Assembly: GCA_963702695.1 (NCBI GenBank)
Contig: CAVPDS010000003.1
Span: forward strand, 281,917-345,916
Source: VAZQ01 sp963702695
GTDB lineage: Bacteria > Pseudomonadota > Alphaproteobacteria > Rhizobiales > Xanthobacteraceae
Reading direction: 5' to 3'
DNA: 64,000 bases
Shown here: positions 16,474 to 25,362 of the stretch, piece after piece
Position numbering within the stretch: the first letter of the stretch is position 1
How the letters are laid out: the number at the start of each line of letters is the position of its first letter
The notes under the pieces: model-generated
Seen by the model: the letters and a program-made list of their open reading frames with translations, nothing else
Database searches by the model: none
What the model was told of the DNA's origin: nothing
Made by a program: the position numbers and the translations under genes

Positions 16474-17430
16474 ATGAGCGATGCATGCCTGCGGGATCGC
16501 GTGAATTCCGGCGTCCGCCGAAGAGACCTGCTGCTCGCAAGCGCGGCGCTGACCGCGGGCCTGGCGAGCTCAGCAATGACAAGCGGAGCGAACGCCGCCG
16601 CCGCCCAATCCAATCCACTCGTCCCCATCCCGATCCCCGCGCAGGTGCCCGCCAAGGAGGGCATGGCGCAGCTTCCCGACACCAAGCTCTGGTACTGGGA
16701 CACGGGCGGCAACGGCACGCCCATCGTACTGTCGCATCCGGCCAGCGGCAGCGGACTGGTCTGGGGCTATCAGCAGCCGGTGTTCGCCAAGGCCGGCTAC
16801 CGCGTCATCGGCTATTCGCGGCGGGGCTATTTCAACTCCGCTCCCTACGACAAGGCCAAGCCCGGCATCGGCTCGGAGGATTTGCAGCGCCTTGTCGACA
16901 TCCTGGGGCTCGGGCGCTTCCATCTCGTCGCCTCGGCGGCCGGCGGCAGCATCGCGTCGGATTTTGCGTTCTCGCATCCGGAGCGGCTGTTGAGCCTCAC
17001 GGTCTCCAGCAGTTCGTTCGGTGTGCGCGACGGGGCGATTGACGCGGCGGCGAATTTCATCCGGCCCAAGATCTGGGACGAGATCCCGGTCGAGTACCGT
17101 GAGGTCGGACCCTCCTACCGCGGCGCCAATCCCGAGGGCTTCAAGCAATGGGTCGCGCTCAATCGCAAGGCCCTGCTTGGCCCCGACTTCCGGCAGACGC
17201 TCGCGAACAAGATCACCGAGGCGAAGCTCGGGGAACTGAAAGTGCCGACGCTCCTGATCTCAGGCACCGCGGACCTGACGGCGCCGCCGTCGATCGTGCG
17301 GATGGTTGCGGCAAAGCTTCCGAACAGCGAACTCATCGTCGTCGACGAGTCCGGCCATTCCGTCTATTGGGAGCGGCCGGATGTCTTCAACCGCGCGGTG
17401 CTGGAGTTCATCGGCAAGCACGGCAAGTAA
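16474..17430 (+). CDS. Tat-exported alpha/beta-hydrolase-fold protein with a substituted nucleophile
   Basis: A 318-residue protein; ATG 16474 is preceded by GGGAGGA. The N-terminus carries a twin-arginine signal (RRRDLLLASAALTAG, residues ~15-30, ending near SGANAAAA), so it is probably exported folded. The fold is clear: IVLSHPASGSGLVWGYQQP, VIGYSRRGYFNSAP, LVDILGLGRFHLV, and a C-terminal half with LLISGTADLTAPP (acid region) and ESGHSVYWERP (His). The nucleophile elbow, normally G-x-S-x-G-G, reads ASAAGG at 153-158, so Ala155 occupies the serine position. Either Ser154 acts in its place or the protein is not a classical esterase. Confidence 0.82.
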   Translation: MSDACLRDRVNSGVRRRDLLLASAALTAGLASSAMTSGANAAAAQSNPLVPIPIPAQVPAKEGMAQLPDTKLWYWDTGGNGTPIVLSHPASGSGLVWGYQQPVFAKAGYRVIGYSRRGYFNSAPYDKAKPGIGSEDLQRLVDILGLGRFHLVASAAGGSIASDFAFSHPERLLSLTVSSSSFGVRDGAIDAAANFIRPKIWDEIPVEYREVGPSYRGANPEGFKQWVALNRKALLGPDFRQTLANKITEAKLGELKVPTLLISGTADLTAPPSIVRMVAAKLPNSELIVVDESGHSVYWERPDVFNRAVLEFIGKHGK

Positions 17431-17505
17431 ACGACGCGCTCTCATGCTGTCGTTCCCGAACAAGCGGGGACGACGCGGTGCGAAACGTCGGCTTCCTCAA
17501 ATCCA

Positions 17506-19527
17506 CTAACCTTTTCGTTCGTTCTCATCCCGCTCGCGCAAATAATCCGCGGTCGTGCGCACCGGCGGACGCGGCGGCGCGTGCGGATCGAAGCCGGCCT
17601 CGGTCACCGTGATCGCGCGGCAGTCCGCGCACATCTTGAGCGTGTCGAGACGCGCGTCGCTGCCCTGGAACATCCAGTGCCGGCCGGCGAGCTTGGCAGT
17701 GACGCGCTCGATCGTGCTTTTCACGCCGAACGGCTGGCCGCAGCGGATGCAGGCGAACGGCTCTTCCTGCTTAAGCACGCGCGCCGAGGCGGTGGCGGCG
17801 CGGAAGTCGAGTTGTGGCTTGAGCGTGATCACCTTTTCCGGGCAAGTCGCCTTGCAGAGCCCGCACTGCACGCAGAGGTCCTCCGAGAACCGCAGCGTCG
17901 GCCGTTCCGGATCATCACTGAGCGCGTCCGTCGGACATGCCGACACGCAAGCGAGGCATAGCGTGCAGCCGGCGGTATCGACTTCCACCGCCCCGAACGG
18001 CGCGCCCGCAGGCAGCGCGATCACATCCACCGGCGCAGGTGCGGCGCGCTGCAGTTCGCGCAGCGCCAGCCGCAGCGCCTCGCGCTTCTCACCGACGGCG
18101 GAAAAGCTCGCCGGCCGCGGCGCCGGCTCCGCCGCGGGAATGTTGCGCAATATTGCGCCGAGCGCGTCGGGATCATCGGTCTCGATGGTCGCGACGCGTC
18201 CCGCGCCGAAGCCAAGCCCGGTGAGGATCGGCTCCGCCAAGGCCAGCGTCCGGCGCAGGCCCTCGACATCGTGCCGCGGCTTCGCGCGCAGCAGCAACCG
18301 CAGCGCCGTCGCGCCATAGGCGATCGCCGCCGCGATCGCTTCGAGCCCGACCTGCGTGACTTCGTTGACCGCGAGCGGCAGTACGTTCGCCGGCAGCCCG
18401 TCGCCGAAGCGCGCCAGCGCGTCGATCATCGGCGTGCCGTGCGCCTCATCGTGCAGCAGCACGACCACGCGTTCGCCGCCGGCCTCGCGATAGGTCGTGA
18501 GCAACGCGCGCAGCTTGCGCATCAGCGTGTCGGCGGGCGGCAGCGCATAGGATGCGGCTCCAGTCGGGCAGACGGCAGCGCATTGCCCACAACCGGCGCA
18601 GATTTGTGCATCGATGGCGACGTGGTCACCGTCGGGCGCGATCGCGCCGGTGGGACATAGATCGAGACAGCGATTGCAGCCGACGATGTGCGAACGCGAA
18701 TGGGCGCAGAGCTCGGCCTTGAAGTTGATGTAGCGCGGCTTGTCGAAGGTGCCGACGAGATCGCGCGCTTTCAGCACCGCCTTAAGCACTGCGGACGGAT
18801 CGCCGGGGTCGGCGCGCAGGTAACCGTCGCGCAGGTTGGCCGCGCTGAACAGCGGCGCGCCGCCGGCGATATCGAGCACGATGTCGCAATTCGATTTCGC
18901 GCCGTTGCGGGCGGGGCCGAACTTGAGCGCGCCGCGCGAGGACGGCGTCGGCCGTGCATAGTCGTCGACGATCAGCTCGAAGGCGCCGAGATGGCCTTTG
19001 GCGGAGCGCAACGTTCCCCGCACCACGGGAAATTCACTGACCCGCTGCGGCGTCACATCCGCCGGCGGCTTGATCAGCACGGTGACGTCGAGGTGATCCT
19101 TCAGCAGGTTGGCCGCTTCGATCGCCTGCGCGTCGCGGCCATAGATCAGGATCACGCCTTCGCTGGTGAGGCTCACGAAGGAAAAATCAGGCACGGGTTC
19201 AGCCGCAGCCGCCAGCAGGGCCGCCATCTTGGGCCCGGCAAGCGCTGCGTCCGCGGACCAGCCCGCGGTCTCACGCACATTGGCGTAGCGGATATCGGCG
19301 CTGCTCGCAGCCGCGGTCTCGGAGAACAGCGGCGCTTCCTGCGTGCACGCGACCGTAAGCGGTTCACCCTTCGCCACAGCGGCGCGGAACTTGTCCAGTT
19401 CGGCGCGGCAGAGCTGATGCGCAGTCGTGATGTCCGCGCCGCGGCAGCCGCGCTGCACCGCGCCCGCATCAAGCGGCATCGTCTCCTCGCACGAGCAGAG
19501 CACGACAGTGCGCGGATGTTCGGCCAT
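17506..19527 (-). CDS. Poly-[4Fe-4S] ferredoxin-like protein of the formate dehydrogenase locus
   Basis: A 673-residue soluble iron-sulfur protein. It has an N-terminal domain (~1-250, with CSCEETMPL at the start), two ferredoxin motifs near 285-325 (CNRCLDLCPTGA and CAGCGQCAAVCPTGA), a central alpha/beta domain, two more near 525-570 (CTLCLACVSACPTDA, CVQCGLCKATCPE), and extra cysteines CIRCG and CADC near the end. Proteins of this kind accompany formate dehydrogenase genes in alphaproteobacteria and resemble HdrA/FdhF-associated electron carriers. The exact partner is unknown. It is divergent from the operon starting at 19804; the 276-base gap contains an AT-rich promoter-like stretch around 19755-19785. 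Confidence 0.85.
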   Translation of the reverse strand: MAEHPRTVVLCSCEETMPLDAGAVQRGCRGADITTAHQLCRAELDKFRAAVAKGEPLTVACTQEAPLFSETAAASSADIRYANVRETAGWSADAALAGPKMAALLAAAAEPVPDFSFVSLTSEGVILIYGRDAQAIEAANLLKDHLDVTVLIKPPADVTPQRVSEFPVVRGTLRSAKGHLGAFELIVDDYARPTPSSRGALKFGPARNGAKSNCDIVLDIAGGAPLFSAANLRDGYLRADPGDPSAVLKAVLKARDLVGTFDKPRYINFKAELCAHSRSHIVGCNRCLDLCPTGAIAPDGDHVAIDAQICAGCGQCAAVCPTGAASYALPPADTLMRKLRALLTTYREAGGERVVVLLHDEAHGTPMIDALARFGDGLPANVLPLAVNEVTQVGLEAIAAAIAYGATALRLLLRAKPRHDVEGLRRTLALAEPILTGLGFGAGRVATIETDDPDALGAILRNIPAAEPAPRPASFSAVGEKREALRLALRELQRAAPAPVDVIALPAGAPFGAVEVDTAGCTLCLACVSACPTDALSDDPERPTLRFSEDLCVQCGLCKATCPEKVITLKPQLDFRAATASARVLKQEEPFACIRCGQPFGVKSTIERVTAKLAGRHWMFQGSDARLDTLKMCADCRAITVTEAGFDPHAPPRPPVRTTADYLRERDENERKG

Positions 19528-19803
19528 AAGCTCTCCGGTTGCGCGGCCGCACGGTGGGCAACAGCGCGAGGTTTGCGTTGACCTGTTCGCTCAGCGCCGC
19601 GCGGCGTTGCCCAAGCGGCTGAGACGAAGCCGGAGAAACGCGTGGGCAAGAGCGCGCCAAGCCGTGAGCTCGCCAAGCCGTGCGCGGCAAGCGAGACATC
19701 ACGCTGCGCTTTTGCCACCCCACGGCGTTACACCGCAGGACTGGCCACCGCCTCAAGTAGATTATAGTTAGAATAATTGAAAATCGCGAGTCCAGGAGGT
19801 CGA

Positions 19804-20565
19804 ATGTCGCCAGGGACCAAGAGTTGCGTGCACACTCCCTTTACGCCCGCGCTGGATCTTCCGCCGCTGTTCCGCCTCGTGACCCTGCGCGAGGCCGGCG
19901 ACGCTTTCGCGCATGCGCGCCGCATCGCGGCGGAGGAAGGGGCGGGTACGCTGGTCCATGTCGGGCGCTTCGACCTTGCCGAATTCGCGGTCGTGCTGGA
20001 ACCGGACGAGCCGCTGCGCACGGCGCGGCGCGCGCTCTATGCCGGGATGTCCGCGCTCGCCGATGCGCTGGCGGTGCATGCGCCGCCGGAGAAGCCGCTC
20101 CGCGTCGACTGGCCCGATGCGGTCTTCGTCGACGGCGGGCTGGTAGGCGGCGGCCGGCTGGCGTGGCCGGAGGACGCCAAGGAAGACGAACCGCCGCCGT
20201 GGCTCGTTTTCGGCGCCATGATCCGCACCGTCGCCATGGGCGAGCATGAGGCCGGGCTGCGCCCGCTCGCCGCCGCGCTCAATGAGGAAGGCTTTGACGA
20301 CGTGGGCGCAGGACGGCTGGCCGAAAGTTTTTCGCGGCATCTGATGGTGGCGATCGACGTCTGGGAACGGGACGGCTTTGCTGAAGTAGCGAAGAACTAT
20401 CTCACGCGGCTCGCGCCGGAGCGCGGCTTGCGCTGCGAGATCGACGCCAACGGCGATCTGCTGGCGCGACGCGCCGCTGCCGCGGAGGTCGAGCGCCGCG
20501 CGCTCATGCCGGCGTTGGCGGCGCCGTCGTGGCTCGATCCCGCGACCGGAGGGCCGCGCGGGTGA
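19804..20565 (+). CDS. Biotin/lipoate protein ligase-like protein
   Basis: A 253-residue protein; AGGAGG lies four bases before ATG 19804. Segments FVDGGLVGGGRLAWPE and PPPWLVFGAMIRTVAMG correspond to the substrate-binding core of the BPL/LplA/LipB fold, and the C-terminal ~60 residues look like a DUF4444-type tail (LTRLAPERGLRCEIDANGDLLAR). Such proteins are annotated as biotin/lipoate A/B ligase family, but the substrate in this context is not known. It is the first gene of a four-gene overlapping operon (with DUF6352, DUF3305, DUF3306) that travels with formate dehydrogenase genes. Confidence 0.75.
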   Translation: MSPGTKSCVHTPFTPALDLPPLFRLVTLREAGDAFAHARRIAAEEGAGTLVHVGRFDLAEFAVVLEPDEPLRTARRALYAGMSALADALAVHAPPEKPLRVDWPDAVFVDGGLVGGGRLAWPEDAKEDEPPPWLVFGAMIRTVAMGEHEAGLRPLAAALNEEGFDDVGAGRLAESFSRHLMVAIDVWERDGFAEVAKNYLTRLAPERGLRCEIDANGDLLARRAAAAEVERRALMPALAAPSWLDPATGGPRG

Positions 20566-21566
20566 GGGATTTCTGGCTCTCCTGCGGCCATCATCTGCTC
20601 GACCGCGATGCCGGGGGCCGGCTCGGCGTCACCGATGAATTCCTCAAGGTCTATCTGGCGCGGCCGGAGCTTACCCCGCCGCCCGAGGCCTGCGTGGTCG
20701 AGCGCACGCTCCATGCCGCACTGTTGTCCGATCCGCGCCGGCCGGTGACTGCGACCGAGATCGCCGCGATCGCGGACGCCGACGCGCGCGAGAACTGGAC
20801 GCTGATGCTCGGCTTCCGCGATCTGCTGATCGCCCAGGGCACGATCGAAGGCGCCTACCTGCACCTTGTCCGCGGCGGCATCGGCGCGACGCCGCCGTTG
20901 TTCCTCGACCAGCTCGCCCACCTCGTCTTGCGCAACGCGCTCGACGGCTGTGATGATGCGTTCGTGTTGCGGGCAGCCGAGTTGTTCTTCCGCCCGCAGC
21001 GCCTCACCGTGCACGAAGGCTCGCTGCTCGCCGCCGATGAGGAAACTCTGGCCGGCGCGCATGCCGATCGGGTTTCGCCGCTCGTCTCGATGCTTGGGCT
21101 GCCAGCCGCGGCGGCGATCGACGTGCTCAACGAGCAGAACGCCGACAGCTATTGGGAACGCAGCGACGGCTTCGATCTCGCGCTCGATCTCACCGCCGGC
21201 CGTCGCGGCGTGGCAGCGCTGGGCGAGGCGGTCGAGCGCTGGGTCGCGCATCTGCTTGCGATCGAGATGGCAGTCGAGCCGCTCACTGAGGCGGCCAATG
21301 TCGATCTCACCTGGTATGTCGGGCTCGACGCGCAGGCGACTGGGATCGGCGACACCCTCTGGCGCGGCGAGACGCTCGACGACGTGCGTCAGTCGCGGAT
21401 CGTGGCGCTCTATCGCGCGCGCCTGCCCGAAGCGATCGCGCTGGAAACGGTTGGCGGCGCGCCCATCTATCTGATAGCGGCGATGACGCCCGACGGAGCG
21501 TTCCGCATGAAACCGCAGAATCTTGTGACCGGCCTGCCGGTCCGGCGCCTGGAGCCGGTGTCGTGA
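20562..21566 (+). CDS. DUF6352-family protein
   Basis: A 334-residue protein starting at GTG 20562, overlapping the previous stop by four bases. It starts MRDFWLSCGHHLLDRDAGGRL, a sequence I associate with the DUF6352 family found beside formate dehydrogenase maturation genes. The rest is helical and acidic with no recognised catalytic motif; the end (IALETVGGAPIYLIAAMTPDGAFRMKP) looks beta-rich. Function unknown; the conserved position suggests maturation or quality control of the enzyme. The next gene overlaps its stop. Confidence 0.7.
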   Translation: MRDFWLSCGHHLLDRDAGGRLGVTDEFLKVYLARPELTPPPEACVVERTLHAALLSDPRRPVTATEIAAIADADARENWTLMLGFRDLLIAQGTIEGAYLHLVRGGIGATPPLFLDQLAHLVLRNALDGCDDAFVLRAAELFFRPQRLTVHEGSLLAADEETLAGAHADRVSPLVSMLGLPAAAAIDVLNEQNADSYWERSDGFDLALDLTAGRRGVAALGEAVERWVAHLLAIEMAVEPLTEAANVDLTWYVGLDAQATGIGDTLWRGETLDDVRQSRIVALYRARLPEAIALETVGGAPIYLIAAMTPDGAFRMKPQNLVTGLPVRRLEPVS

Positions 21567-22081
21567 GTGCGGTTGTCCCGCATGCGCGCATCGCGGTCGG
21601 CGTCGTGGTGGAGCGGCGCAAGGCCAGGAGCGCGTGGATCGATTTCAACTGGGTGCCGGTCGGCGTGCTTTTTGGCGTACCGGAGGCAGCCTCTTGGACC
21701 GTGCTCTCGGCGACCGAGGAGGTCACGACCTACTATGCCGGCGCTGCCGAAATCGCGCTCTATCGCAGCGAGACCGGCAACTACCTGAGCAACCTGCAGG
21801 CCGCCGCGCCCTCGCTGTGGGTCGCCTTGCGCGCGACCGGCGGCGAGCCGCCCTACCGGCTGGTTGCGGCGACCGCCGATCCGGACCAGGGCGAGGCTCT
21901 TACGCTGGTCGGCGACGATCTGGTCGATGCGGTGCCGATGCCGCCGCCGGTGCGCGAGATCATCGCGGCATTTGTCGCCGAGCATCACGTCGAGCGCCCG
22001 TTCGTGAAGCGCCAACGCGACCACGCTGATCCCGAAGCGTTGGCGCGCCGCGGCCCGCTGCAGAAGGATCACGACGAATGA
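21563..22081 (+). CDS. DUF3305 domain protein
   Basis: A 172-residue protein from GTG 21563, overlapping the preceding stop. It has the DUF3305 core IAVGVVVERRKARSAWIDFNW and the following PVGVLFGVPEAASWTVL, with YYAGAAEIALYRSETGNYL downstream. Found almost exclusively in formate dehydrogenase or molybdoenzyme loci; biochemical role undefined. Its stop overlaps the start of the DUF3306 gene. Confidence 0.85.
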   Translation: MSAVVPHARIAVGVVVERRKARSAWIDFNWVPVGVLFGVPEAASWTVLSATEEVTTYYAGAAEIALYRSETGNYLSNLQAAAPSLWVALRATGGEPPYRLVAATADPDQGEALTLVGDDLVDAVPMPPPVREIIAAFVAEHHVERPFVKRQRDHADPEALARRGPLQKDHDE

Positions 22082-22794
22082 GCGATCCGGAAAATTTCCT
22101 GGCGCGCTGGGCGCGCCGCAAACAGGCAGCGGCCGAGAATGCCGACGATGAAGCGGCCCCGGATGCGGCTGCCCCGGCGCCGGTCGATCCCGAGCGCGCC
22201 CCTGAGCAGCCAGAGAACAAGGGCCCACCAAGCCACGGCGACCCGCTCTCCGCGCCGGCCGCGCCCTCGTTTGAACTCGCCACTCTGCCGCCGATCGAAT
22301 CGATCACCGCGTCGACCGACATTCAGGCGTTCCTCGCGCCCGGCGTGCCGGCGGAGATCACACGTGCGGCATTGCGCCGCGCCTGGGCCGCCGATCCGGC
22401 GATCCGGAACTTCGTCGGCTTGTCCGAGAATTCGTGGGACTTCAATGCGCCTGGCGGCATTGCTGGATTCGGTCCGCTCGAACTGACCGACGAACTGCGT
22501 CAGGTGATCGAACAACTCATCAAGGGCGTGGCGGAAGCTAAAACCCCCGTGCCTGCCGCCAAAGCAGAGTCTACAGGAATTTTAAGTGACATAGAGTCAG
22601 CGGCATTGCCTGCCGCCGCGCCGGAGCAAGCTATTTCCGAAGCGGTTGAAAAAAATTTCCCGGCGACAAGCGTGGCGGATTGGCGCGGGCGGTTGCCGCG
22701 CGACCTGGATGCTGCACCGCAGCAAGAGAGGGAAACACCGGCAGATTCGGGTCCTTCCACGCGCCGCGGCCATGGCCGCGCCCTTCCCAGTTAG
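22078..22794 (+). CDS. DUF3306 domain protein
   Basis: A 238-residue protein starting MSDPENFLARWARRKQ, the signature of DUF3306, followed by an Ala/Pro-rich disordered stretch. The core is FELATLPPIESITASTDIQAFLAPGVPAEITRAALRRAW in two parts and FVGLSENSWDFNAPG. The C-terminal third is low-complexity and AT-richer (around 22560-22660) than its neighbours. It is the last gene before the integrated element, whose left end begins within about 25 bases of the stop codon. Confidence 0.85.
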   Translation: MSDPENFLARWARRKQAAAENADDEAAPDAAAPAPVDPERAPEQPENKGPPSHGDPLSAPAAPSFELATLPPIESITASTDIQAFLAPGVPAEITRAALRRAWAADPAIRNFVGLSENSWDFNAPGGIAGFGPLELTDELRQVIEQLIKGVAEAKTPVPAAKAESTGILSDIESAALPAAAPEQAISEAVEKNFPATSVADWRGRLPRDLDAAPQQERETPADSGPSTRRGHGRALPS

Positions 22795-22815
22795 GCGCGA
22801 CTCAATAGCCTCGGA

Positions 22816-22825
22816 CTATTGATCC
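22816..22825. repeat. Candidate attL core
   Basis: CTATTGATCC, identical to 34164-34173; with the preceding CGG plus one variable base the match is 13 of 14. It forms the right arm of the palindrome TCAATAG-n7-CTATTGA that probably terminates the DUF3306 transcript. Confidence 0.4.
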
Positions 22826-22932
22826 GCAATGTAGATTTGATTTCATTGAAGAATTCCGCTACATGTCGCGTCCTTGCCGCGCCCACGGGTTCGCACTTGT
22901 TGCGAAACGTTGGGAAATATTAGGAGGCGTTG

Positions 22933-24084
22933 GTGTCGGTACGGAAGCGGATTTGGAAGAGCCCGAGCGGTGAGCTGAAGGAGGCGTGGATCGTCGATTA
23001 CGTCGACCAGCACGGCGACCGCCACCTCAAGACGTTCGCGAAGAAGCGCGACGCCGACGCCCATCACGCGATCGTCGGGGCCGCAGTTCGCGCCGGCACC
23101 CATACCGCCGACAGCAAGAGCGTCACCGTCGCCAAGGCCGCCGAGCTGTGGCTTGAGAGCTGCGACGCCGCCGGCCTGGAACGAACGACAGTCTGCGGCT
23201 ACCGGCAGCACGCCGACCTGCACATCATCCCGGTGCTTGGGGCGTTGCGGCTGTCGCAGCTCACGGTGCCGATCGTGCGCGGCTTCGAGGAGCGGCTGCG
23301 GCAGGACGCACGCTCGCCGGCGATGGTGCGGAAAGTGCGCCGCTCGCTAGGCGCCCTGCTCGCCGACGCCCAGGAGCGCGGGCTCGTGGGCCAGAATGTC
23401 GTGCGCTCGCTGCGGACTGGCCGCAAGGGCGAGCGCCGCCAGAACGGCAAGATCAAGGTCGGGATCGACATCCCGTCGCCGAGCGAAGTTCGCGCCATCG
23501 TCGCTCACCTGCAGGGGCGCTGGCGGCCGCTGCTACTGACTGCGATCTTCACGGGGTTGCGGGCCTCAGAACTTCGCGGCCTGCCGTGGAGCAATGTCGA
23601 CCTCAAGCGCGGCGAGCTCCACGTCCGCCAGCGCGCCGACCGTTACGGCACCATCGGACGAACGAAGTCAGAAGCTGGCGAGCGCACGGTGCCACTGCCG
23701 CCGACGGTGACAACCGCGTTGCGCGAGCACCGGCTGGCTTGTCCGAGAAATGATCGGGACATCGTCTTCGCCAACAGCCGCGGCAACATCTCAGCACTCA
23801 GCATTATCATCGCGGCTGGCTTTCACCGGGCACAGCTGGCGGCTGGTATCATCGATGGCGATGGCCGAGCCAAGTACAAAGGCTTGCACTCGCTGCGGCA
23901 CTTCTATGCGTCCTGGTGCATCAACCGGCGCGCCGATGGCGGGCTCGAACTGCCGCTCAAGGTTGTGCAGGCGCGGCTTGGCCATGCATCCATCCAGATG
24001 ACCGCAGACGTTTACGGCCACCTCTTCCCGCGCAGCGATGACGGTGCCGAGCTGGCCGAAGCGGAGCGGGCTTTCTTCGCGTAG
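22933..24084 (+). CDS. Tyrosine site-specific integrase
   Basis: A 383-residue integrase. GTG 22933 is preferred over TTG 22930 because AGGAGG ends five bases upstream and it gives the usual MSVRKRIW start. The N-terminal arm/SAM-like domain (VAKAAELWLESC) is followed by the catalytic domain with the first Arg in FTGLRASELRGL, the HxxR box HSLRHFYASW, and LGHASIQMTADVYGHL supplying the second His and the nucleophilic Tyr. It lies about 110 bases inside the candidate left attachment core, consistent with being the element's own recombinase. Confidence 0.93.
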   Translation: MSVRKRIWKSPSGELKEAWIVDYVDQHGDRHLKTFAKKRDADAHHAIVGAAVRAGTHTADSKSVTVAKAAELWLESCDAAGLERTTVCGYRQHADLHIIPVLGALRLSQLTVPIVRGFEERLRQDARSPAMVRKVRRSLGALLADAQERGLVGQNVVRSLRTGRKGERRQNGKIKVGIDIPSPSEVRAIVAHLQGRWRPLLLTAIFTGLRASELRGLPWSNVDLKRGELHVRQRADRYGTIGRTKSEAGERTVPLPPTVTTALREHRLACPRNDRDIVFANSRGNISALSIIIAAGFHRAQLAAGIIDGDGRAKYKGLHSLRHFYASWCINRRADGGLELPLKVVQARLGHASIQMTADVYGHLFPRSDDGAELAEAERAFFA

Positions 24085-24181
24085 GCGCGATGGCATAAAC
24101 GGACCGTTTACCATCCCCAATCCATGGTGCTGCAGCGGCTCGCCCCGCCCGATGGTGGCGCTGGCGCCGCGCCGGGTGATC

Positions 24182-24484
24182 ATGGCGACCGACCAACCCA
24201 CCCCTGCGCTGCTTGTCGACGTTTGCGACCAACTCACGCGCGAGGTCAATTTCGCGCGTGGCCTGGTGATGGCCATTCGTGGGCTTGCCGCGGAAGCCGA
24301 GGGCGACGACCCGAACGATTACGCCGGCGCGGTCGAACTGGCCGAGGTCCACGCCGAGCGGCTGCGCAAGATCACCGCCGCGCTGGTGCAGATCACGCGC
24401 AAGCAGGCGGAGGTGAAGCGCGCGGACGGCCCTACGCGACCGCCGGCAGCGCGGTGGCCGTGCCGGTCTCCTTCAGAGAGATGA
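24182..24484 (+). CDS. Small unknown protein downstream of integrase
   Basis: A 100-residue ORF starting MATDQPTPALLVDVCDQLTRE, predicted mainly helical, with an acidic middle (AEAEGDDPNDYAGAVELAEVHAERL). The last ~17 residues overlap, on the opposite strand, the end of the 24432-24662 gene. I do not recognise a family. Similar small helical proteins occur beside integrases in rhizobial islands. Confidence 0.5.
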   Translation: MATDQPTPALLVDVCDQLTREVNFARGLVMAIRGLAAEAEGDDPNDYAGAVELAEVHAERLRKITAALVQITRKQAEVKRADGPTRPPAARWPCRSPSER

Positions 24485-24662
24485 TCTCGGCCTTGACGGC
24501 GCCGGGCGCCTTCGCCTCGACCTTGACCCGCACGGCCCTCACCAAGACGCCATCCGCCGCCGACCGGATGATCGCCAGCAGTTCGTCCTGATCGCTCGTC
24601 GCCTCCCAGGCGCCATCCGGGCGCAAGGTGGCGTAGACGATGAGCTCCAGCGGGGATGTCAT
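24432..24662 (-). CDS. Small unknown protein in terminase operon
   Basis: A 76-residue ORF (MTSPLELIVYATLRPDGAW), beta-strand-like with a C-terminal VKAEIISLKETGTATALP. Its ATG overlaps the stop of the preceding 73-residue gene by four bases, so it is the third gene of a coupled minus-strand unit behind the small terminase. Function unknown. Confidence 0.55.
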   Translation of the reverse strand: MTSPLELIVYATLRPDGAWEATSDQDELLAIIRSAADGVLVRAVRVKVEAKAPGAVKAEIISLKETGTATALPAVA

Positions 24663-24880
24663 CGATATTTCCCTGCCGCCTTCGGGCGACGCCCTTCGAC
24701 AACGTTGAGGTGCTTCCTTTGAACCGTGGCGATAGCCCGATGAATGCTGCCCGGTCCGGGCTCGGCGCCGGCCATCGCGTTGACGACCGCACGCAGAAAG
24801 TCGGCGCGATGCTCGGGCGCCAACGGCGCGGCCGCCGCCATAACCTGTTCGATTTCGGCGTCGTCGAGCCCGCGTATCAT
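24659..24880 (-). CDS. Small unknown protein in terminase operon
   Basis: A 73-residue ORF starting MIRGLDDAEIEQVMAAAAP, helical, with a basic end (VQRKHLNVVEGRRPKAAG). Start and stop both overlap their neighbours by four bases (ATGA), a strong sign that it is translated although short. It could be a packaging accessory or a DNA-binding protein; no family recognised. Confidence 0.6.
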   Translation of the reverse strand: MIRGLDDAEIEQVMAAAAPLAPEHRADFLRAVVNAMAGAEPGPGSIHRAIATVQRKHLNVVEGRRPKAAGKYR

Positions 24881-25362
24881 GCGCCGATCAGCCCGTCCCA
24901 CTTGCTCGGCCCCGGCGGCGGGGTTAGGCCACCGGCAATGCGAGCGCGAGCAGCAGGCGTGAACCCGAACTCGCCGGCGTATCTCATCATGTCGCTGATG
25001 GCTTTGCGCTCGATCGAGACGAGCGGGTTCTGCGCGGCATCGCCGGATCGCGTTTTGATCATCAAGCCGCTCGTGAGCGGGTCGTTCTCCACCATCTTCC
25101 CCAACAATTCCGCCGCGGTCCGCCAGCGCGCGAACGCCGCGCAATAGGCAGCCAACGGCGCGACGTCGACCACTGTGAGCAGCCTCATCCGGAACAGCAT
25201 TGGCGCGATGCGCCACCATTCATCGACCGCGTATCCGCGCAGGCAGGCGGGCGGTTCAGGCACGTCGTCGGCCCGATCGAACTGCGGGCCGGGGCGCAGC
25301 GGCCGCTTGCCGGGGTTGCCCCGAAGGACCTTCAGCTCGAAGGGGATAGGGGGATTTCCCAT
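24877..25362 (-). CDS. Phage terminase small subunit, P27 family
   Basis: A 161-residue protein starting MGNPPIPFELKVLRGNPGKRPL, the classic P27-type opening, followed by PPACLRGYAVDEWWRIAPML, AAYCAAFARWRTAAELL and the C-terminal NPLVSIERKAISDMMRYAGEF. The family recognises phage DNA ends for packaging. No large terminase subunit is nearby, so the element presumably relies on another phage or on an unrecognised gene. First of three overlapping minus-strand genes. Confidence 0.85.
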   Translation of the reverse strand: MGNPPIPFELKVLRGNPGKRPLRPGPQFDRADDVPEPPACLRGYAVDEWWRIAPMLFRMRLLTVVDVAPLAAYCAAFARWRTAAELLGKMVENDPLTSGLMIKTRSGDAAQNPLVSIERKAISDMMRYAGEFGFTPAARARIAGGLTPPPGPSKWDGLIGA

